Source of the DNA: Acidobacteriota bacterium
GTDB lineage: Bacteria; Acidobacteriota; Terriglobia; Terriglobales; Acidobacteriaceae
NCBI GenBank assembly: GCA_021811745.1
Contig: JAJZNH010001009.1
Coordinates: 1 to 8,273 of the forward strand
DNA length: 8,273 nt
Direction: 5' to 3'
Positions 6,186-8,273 of this stretch are shown piece by piece. Every line of letters starts with the position of its first letter. Positions within the stretch are counted from its first letter, which is position 1. The notes beneath the pieces were generated by a model. That model ran no database searches, had not been told where the DNA came from, and saw nothing but the letters and a program-made list of their open reading frames with translations. The translations under genes and the position numbers were made by a program.

Positions 6186-6251
6186 GCAGCCTCCTTGCGT
6201 TCGCGGAGAAAGTCCGGTGGAACGCGCTGCCTCATCGTCGCATGAATCGGG
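6176..6251 (-). promoter_or_regulatory. Inverted repeat that could mask the start of the small membrane gene
   Basis: On the minus strand CCCGATTCA (6251-6243) is the exact reverse complement of TGAATCGGG (6184-6176). The second arm covers the TG of the GTG start and the next two codons; the loop of 58 bases includes the ribosome binding site. A nine-base match this close is unlikely by chance, and the position suggests translational control or coupling to kduD. A second short palindrome, CGGGATCCCG (about 6264-6273), lies just after the kduD stop. Confidence 0.35.
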
Positions 6252-6281
6252 CAGCCACGCCTTCGGGATCCCGGAAAGATT

Positions 6282-7043
6282 TCAGCGGTTGAGCCAGCCG
6301 CCATCAACGACGAGCAGGTGGCCGTGGATGTAATTGCTGGCGCCGGAGGCGAGAAAGACGGCGGCTCCAGCCAGGTCTTCGGGCTCGCCCCACCGCCCGG
6401 CAGGGATGCGCTCGAGGATCTGGCGGGCGCGCTCAGGGTTCTTTTGCAGCGCCTCGGTATTGTCGGTGGCCATGTAGCCGGGGGCGATGGCGTTGACGTT
6501 GATGCCCTTCGAGGCCCACTCGTTGGCGAAGGCCTTGGTGAGCTGGGCCACGCCGCCCTTGGCCGCGGTGTAAGCCGGTACCAGGATGCCGCCCTGAAAA
6601 CTGAGCAGCGAGGCGATGTTGATGATCTTGCCCGAGCCGCGTTTGAGCATGTGCCGGCCAGCGCGCTGGGTGAGGCGAAAGACGCTGGTCAGGTTCACGT
6701 CAATAACTGCCTTCCAGTCTTCTTCAGAATACTCGGCGGCAGGCGCACGGCGAATGATGCCCGCATTGTTGACGAGGATGTCGAGGGCGCCAAAATGCTT
6801 GATGGTGTCATCCACGAGGCGCGCGCATACCGCGGCCTCGGCCACATCGCCAACGAGCGCGAGGGATTCGGCGCCGGCGGCATGCAGCTTGTTCATGGTG
6901 GTCCTCGGCGTGGCGTTGGAGCCGTGAACGGCAACCTTGGCGCCGGCCTGAGCCATTGCAACAGCGATGGCCGCGCCCAGACCGCGCGATGATCCGGTGA
7001 CGAGAGCTACTTTGTCTTGCAGATTAAATGTGTCGAGAATCAG
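6282..7043 (-). CDS. kduD: 2-dehydro-3-deoxy-D-gluconate 5-dehydrogenase (SDR family)
   Basis: An NAD(P)-dependent short-chain dehydrogenase that interconverts 2,5-diketo-3-deoxygluconate and KDG in pectin and uronate breakdown. Read from CTG 7043 it has 253 residues, the length of E. coli KduD, and starts (M)ILDTFNLQDKVALVTG, the usual N-terminus. The cofactor motif TGSSRGLG is at 16-23 and NNAG at 92-95. The catalytic set is N117, S145, Y158 and K162. KduD signatures are clear: LLSFQGGILVPAYTAAKGG, ANEWASKGINVNAIAPGYMA and ERIPAGRWG, ending VDGGWLNR. The start is odd: the frame has no ATG, GTG or TTG between the upstream TAA and the Rossmann motif, and the first ATG (6956) would remove that motif. 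It is the first gene of a four-gene minus-strand run and diverges from the AroE-like gene. Confidence 0.9.
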   Translation of the reverse strand: MILDTFNLQDKVALVTGSSRGLGAAIAVAMAQAGAKVAVHGSNATPRTTMNKLHAAGAESLALVGDVAEAAVCARLVDDTIKHFGALDILVNNAGIIRRAPAAEYSEEDWKAVIDVNLTSVFRLTQRAGRHMLKRGSGKIINIASLLSFQGGILVPAYTAAKGGVAQLTKAFANEWASKGINVNAIAPGYMATDNTEALQKNPERARQILERIPAGRWGEPEDLAGAAVFLASGASNYIHGHLLVVDGGWLNR

Positions 7044-7059
7044 GGGAACATGATCCTTT
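7041..7059 (-). promoter_or_regulatory. kduD translation start region: CTG start with overlapping ATG mini-ORF
   Basis: On the minus strand AAAGGA (7059-7054) is followed 2 bases later by ATG (7051) and 10 bases later by CTG (7043). The ATG reads Met-Phe-Pro-stop, and its TGA overlaps the CTG (CTGA). One extra C in the CCCC run (7046-7043) would fuse the ATG in frame to give MFPLILDTFNL. So either CTG is used, perhaps coupled to the mini-ORF, or the run has lost a base through mutation or base-calling error. Confidence 0.55.
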
Positions 7060-7376
7060 CCGGCTTATGCCAGTTTGCGCTTTCGCATTGATTTGCGTGA
7101 TTTGAAAAATAGGCTCGCTACGTCAACTAGCTTAACAGGCAGCGGCGAATCGGACGCGCCGCACAAGCCGGGTGCAACGTGAAGCCGCCAAGGAACGCAA
7201 CAGACAGTTGCCGGCCTGGCCGGGAGAATTGGACCGCAAATTTCAGACTGCGCGCGCCCTGTCAGACGATAATGGAAGCGCAGGTCGCAGGCGCGAGGAT
7301 CACGAACCGGAAAGCGATGCTCAAGCCCGCGCGAGAGATGTTGTGGTTGTTCCGCAACAAGAATTGGACGTCTTCC
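7044..7376. other. Divergent intergenic region between kduD and the AroE-like gene
   Basis: This region holds no gene I can support. For kduD, minus-strand TTGACG (7126-7121) is a fair -35, but 17 bases on lies only AAATCA. An imperfect inverted repeat GTCAA-N5-TTAAC (7122-7136) overlaps that -35 and could be an operator. For the plus-strand gene, GATAAT (7268-7273) resembles a -10 without a clear -35. The AroE reading frame stays open back to 7179, but that stretch translates into basic sequence unlike any AroE N-terminus and is probably leader. Confidence 0.4.
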
Positions 7377-8258
7377 ATGGCTAAGGAACTCAACTTTCAA
7401 CAGGAACTGGTCGGCTGCTTCGGCTTTCCGGTAGCGGAGAACCCGACTCAGGCGATGGTGGAACCAGCATTTCGCGCAATGGGATTGGATTGGCGCTATC
7501 TCACTCTCGAAGTCCGGCCCGAGAACCTTGCCGCGGCAGTTGCCGGCGCCAGGGCCTTCGGCTTTCGCGGATTCAACTGCACCATTCCACATAAAGTAGC
7601 CGTGATCCAGCACCTCGACGGACTCGGTGAATCGGCCGCATTGATGGGGGCGGTAAACTGTGTCGTCCAGCGCGCTGGGTTCTTCATCGGCGAGAACACT
7701 GACGGTAAAGGTTTCGTTGCGAGCTTTCGCCGGCTCGCTGATCCTCGTGGAAAATCCCTCGTTCTCCTGGGTGCGGGCGGCGCAGCGCGGGCAATCGGCG
7801 TGGAGATGGCGCTGGCGGGCTGCTCGCAAATCACGCTCGTGAACCGTGATGAAAAGCGCGGCCGTGAGCTGGAAGCGTTATTCCGCGGCAGACTGCGCGC
7901 TGCGGTGAAGGCGATGGGCCATGATCTCGCCGTGACCTATATGCCCTGGCGAGGCGATTTCCGCGTGCCCGGCGGCACGGATATCCTCGTGAACGCGACC
8001 TCAATCGGACTCTTCCCGGATGTCGATGCGCGCATTCCGCTGGCCATGGAAACAGTGTCCGCCGAAATGATTGTTGCCGATGTGATTCCGAACCCGCCAA
8101 CAACGCGGCTTGTCCGCGAGGCTCGCGAGAAAGGATGCCGCGTGATGGACGGACTTGGCATGCTCGTCGGCCAGGGCGTGATCGGCATCGAGTACTGGAC
8201 TGGAAAAACTCCTGATGCGGCGGTGATGCGACGTGCGCTGGAACAGGTTTTCGCATAA
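7377..8258 (+). CDS. Shikimate dehydrogenase-family oxidoreductase with altered substrate motif
   Basis: A 293-residue protein with the AroE two-domain plan. The N-terminal substrate domain has FNCTIPHK with catalytic K73, AVNCV with N94 and GENTDGKG with catalytic D109. The C-terminal Rossmann domain has LGAGGAAR (131-138) and VNRDEKR (155-161), whose NR suggests NADP(H). NATSIGL (206-212) and GMLVGQG with Q266 complete the family set. The usual shikimate-binding HSxSP motif after the first strand is missing: GFPVAENPTQAM (16-27) stands there, so both serines are lost. It could act on quinate, a related cyclohexane acid or another polyol acid rather than shikimate, and I withhold aroE. ATG 7377 has only a weak GGA upstream. 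Alternatives ATG 7338 or 7317 would add 13 or 20 residues. It diverges from the uronate operon; the window ends 15 bases after its stop. Confidence 0.82.
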   Translation: MAKELNFQQELVGCFGFPVAENPTQAMVEPAFRAMGLDWRYLTLEVRPENLAAAVAGARAFGFRGFNCTIPHKVAVIQHLDGLGESAALMGAVNCVVQRAGFFIGENTDGKGFVASFRRLADPRGKSLVLLGAGGAARAIGVEMALAGCSQITLVNRDEKRGRELEALFRGRLRAAVKAMGHDLAVTYMPWRGDFRVPGGTDILVNATSIGLFPDVDARIPLAMETVSAEMIVADVIPNPPTTRLVREAREKGCRVMDGLGMLVGQGVIGIEYWTGKTPDAAVMRRALEQVFA

Positions 8259-8273
8259 CCCTTCCCGCTGGCC

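Noticed and set aside
6264..6273. CGGGATCCCG palindrome after kduD considered as a terminator
   Set aside because: It is a loopless palindrome without a T tract inside a likely operon.
6318..6992. A 224-codon plus-strand frame opposite kduD
   Set aside because: It is the antisense shadow of kduD, whose SDR motifs are unmistakable.
7179..7376. A possible 66-residue N-terminal extension of the AroE-like protein
   Set aside because: The stretch is basic, without family similarity, and contains the likely promoter; internal ATG starts give normal length.
7065..7829. A 254-codon minus-strand open frame across the AroE-like gene
   Set aside because: It lies antisense to a clear AroE-family protein and its translation shows no domain; long antisense frames are common in GC-rich genes.
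1..8273. CRISPR array, tRNA, rRNA, insertion sequence or phage genes
   Set aside because: No regularly spaced repeats, cloverleaf pattern, transposase motif or phage protein could be seen on either strand.

Overview
The window looks like part of a GC-rich soil-type bacterial chromosome. The gene styles (exported CehA/McbA-like protein, KduD/KdgF uronate enzymes, a variant AroE, an exported two-domain VOC protein) suggest Acidobacteriota; this is an impression from protein style, not a database match. No phage, transposase, CRISPR array or RNA gene was seen, and I do not claim a wholly new system here.

Layout. 1-458: no recognisable gene. 459-2042 (+): an exported CehA/McbA-type protein with a PHP-like motif, in DNA that is AT-richer by eye than the rest. 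2043-4145: a decaying arsenic-resistance locus. arsR (+) diverges from arsM (-) across an 88-bp promoter region. arsM is followed by an arsC-type arsenate reductase pseudogene with a frameshift, a stop codon and a lost redox cysteine. Then comes a 26-codon ORF with a strong ribosome binding site, probably the stump of an acr3-type efflux gene. The methylation branch (ArsM) and its regulator look intact, while reduction and efflux appear lost here.

4232-4516 (+): a small single-membrane-segment protein of unknown function. It converges on a four-gene minus-strand run, with an elaborate hairpin (4555-4597) between them.

7043-4608 (-): probable operon kduD - small three-helix membrane protein - kdgF - exported VOC protein. 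KdgF opens 4,5-unsaturated monouronates released from pectin or alginate, and KduD reduces 2,5-diketo-3-deoxygluconate to KDG. KduI and KDG kinase/aldolase are not in the window. kduD has no ATG/GTG/TTG start in a position that keeps its Rossmann motif. The best start is CTG at 7043, which gives exactly the length of E. coli KduD; the alternative is a one-base loss in a C run just upstream.

7377-8258 (+): a shikimate-dehydrogenase-family protein, divergent from the uronate operon, with intact catalytic and NADP motifs but a replaced substrate-binding serine motif. It may act on another polyol acid.
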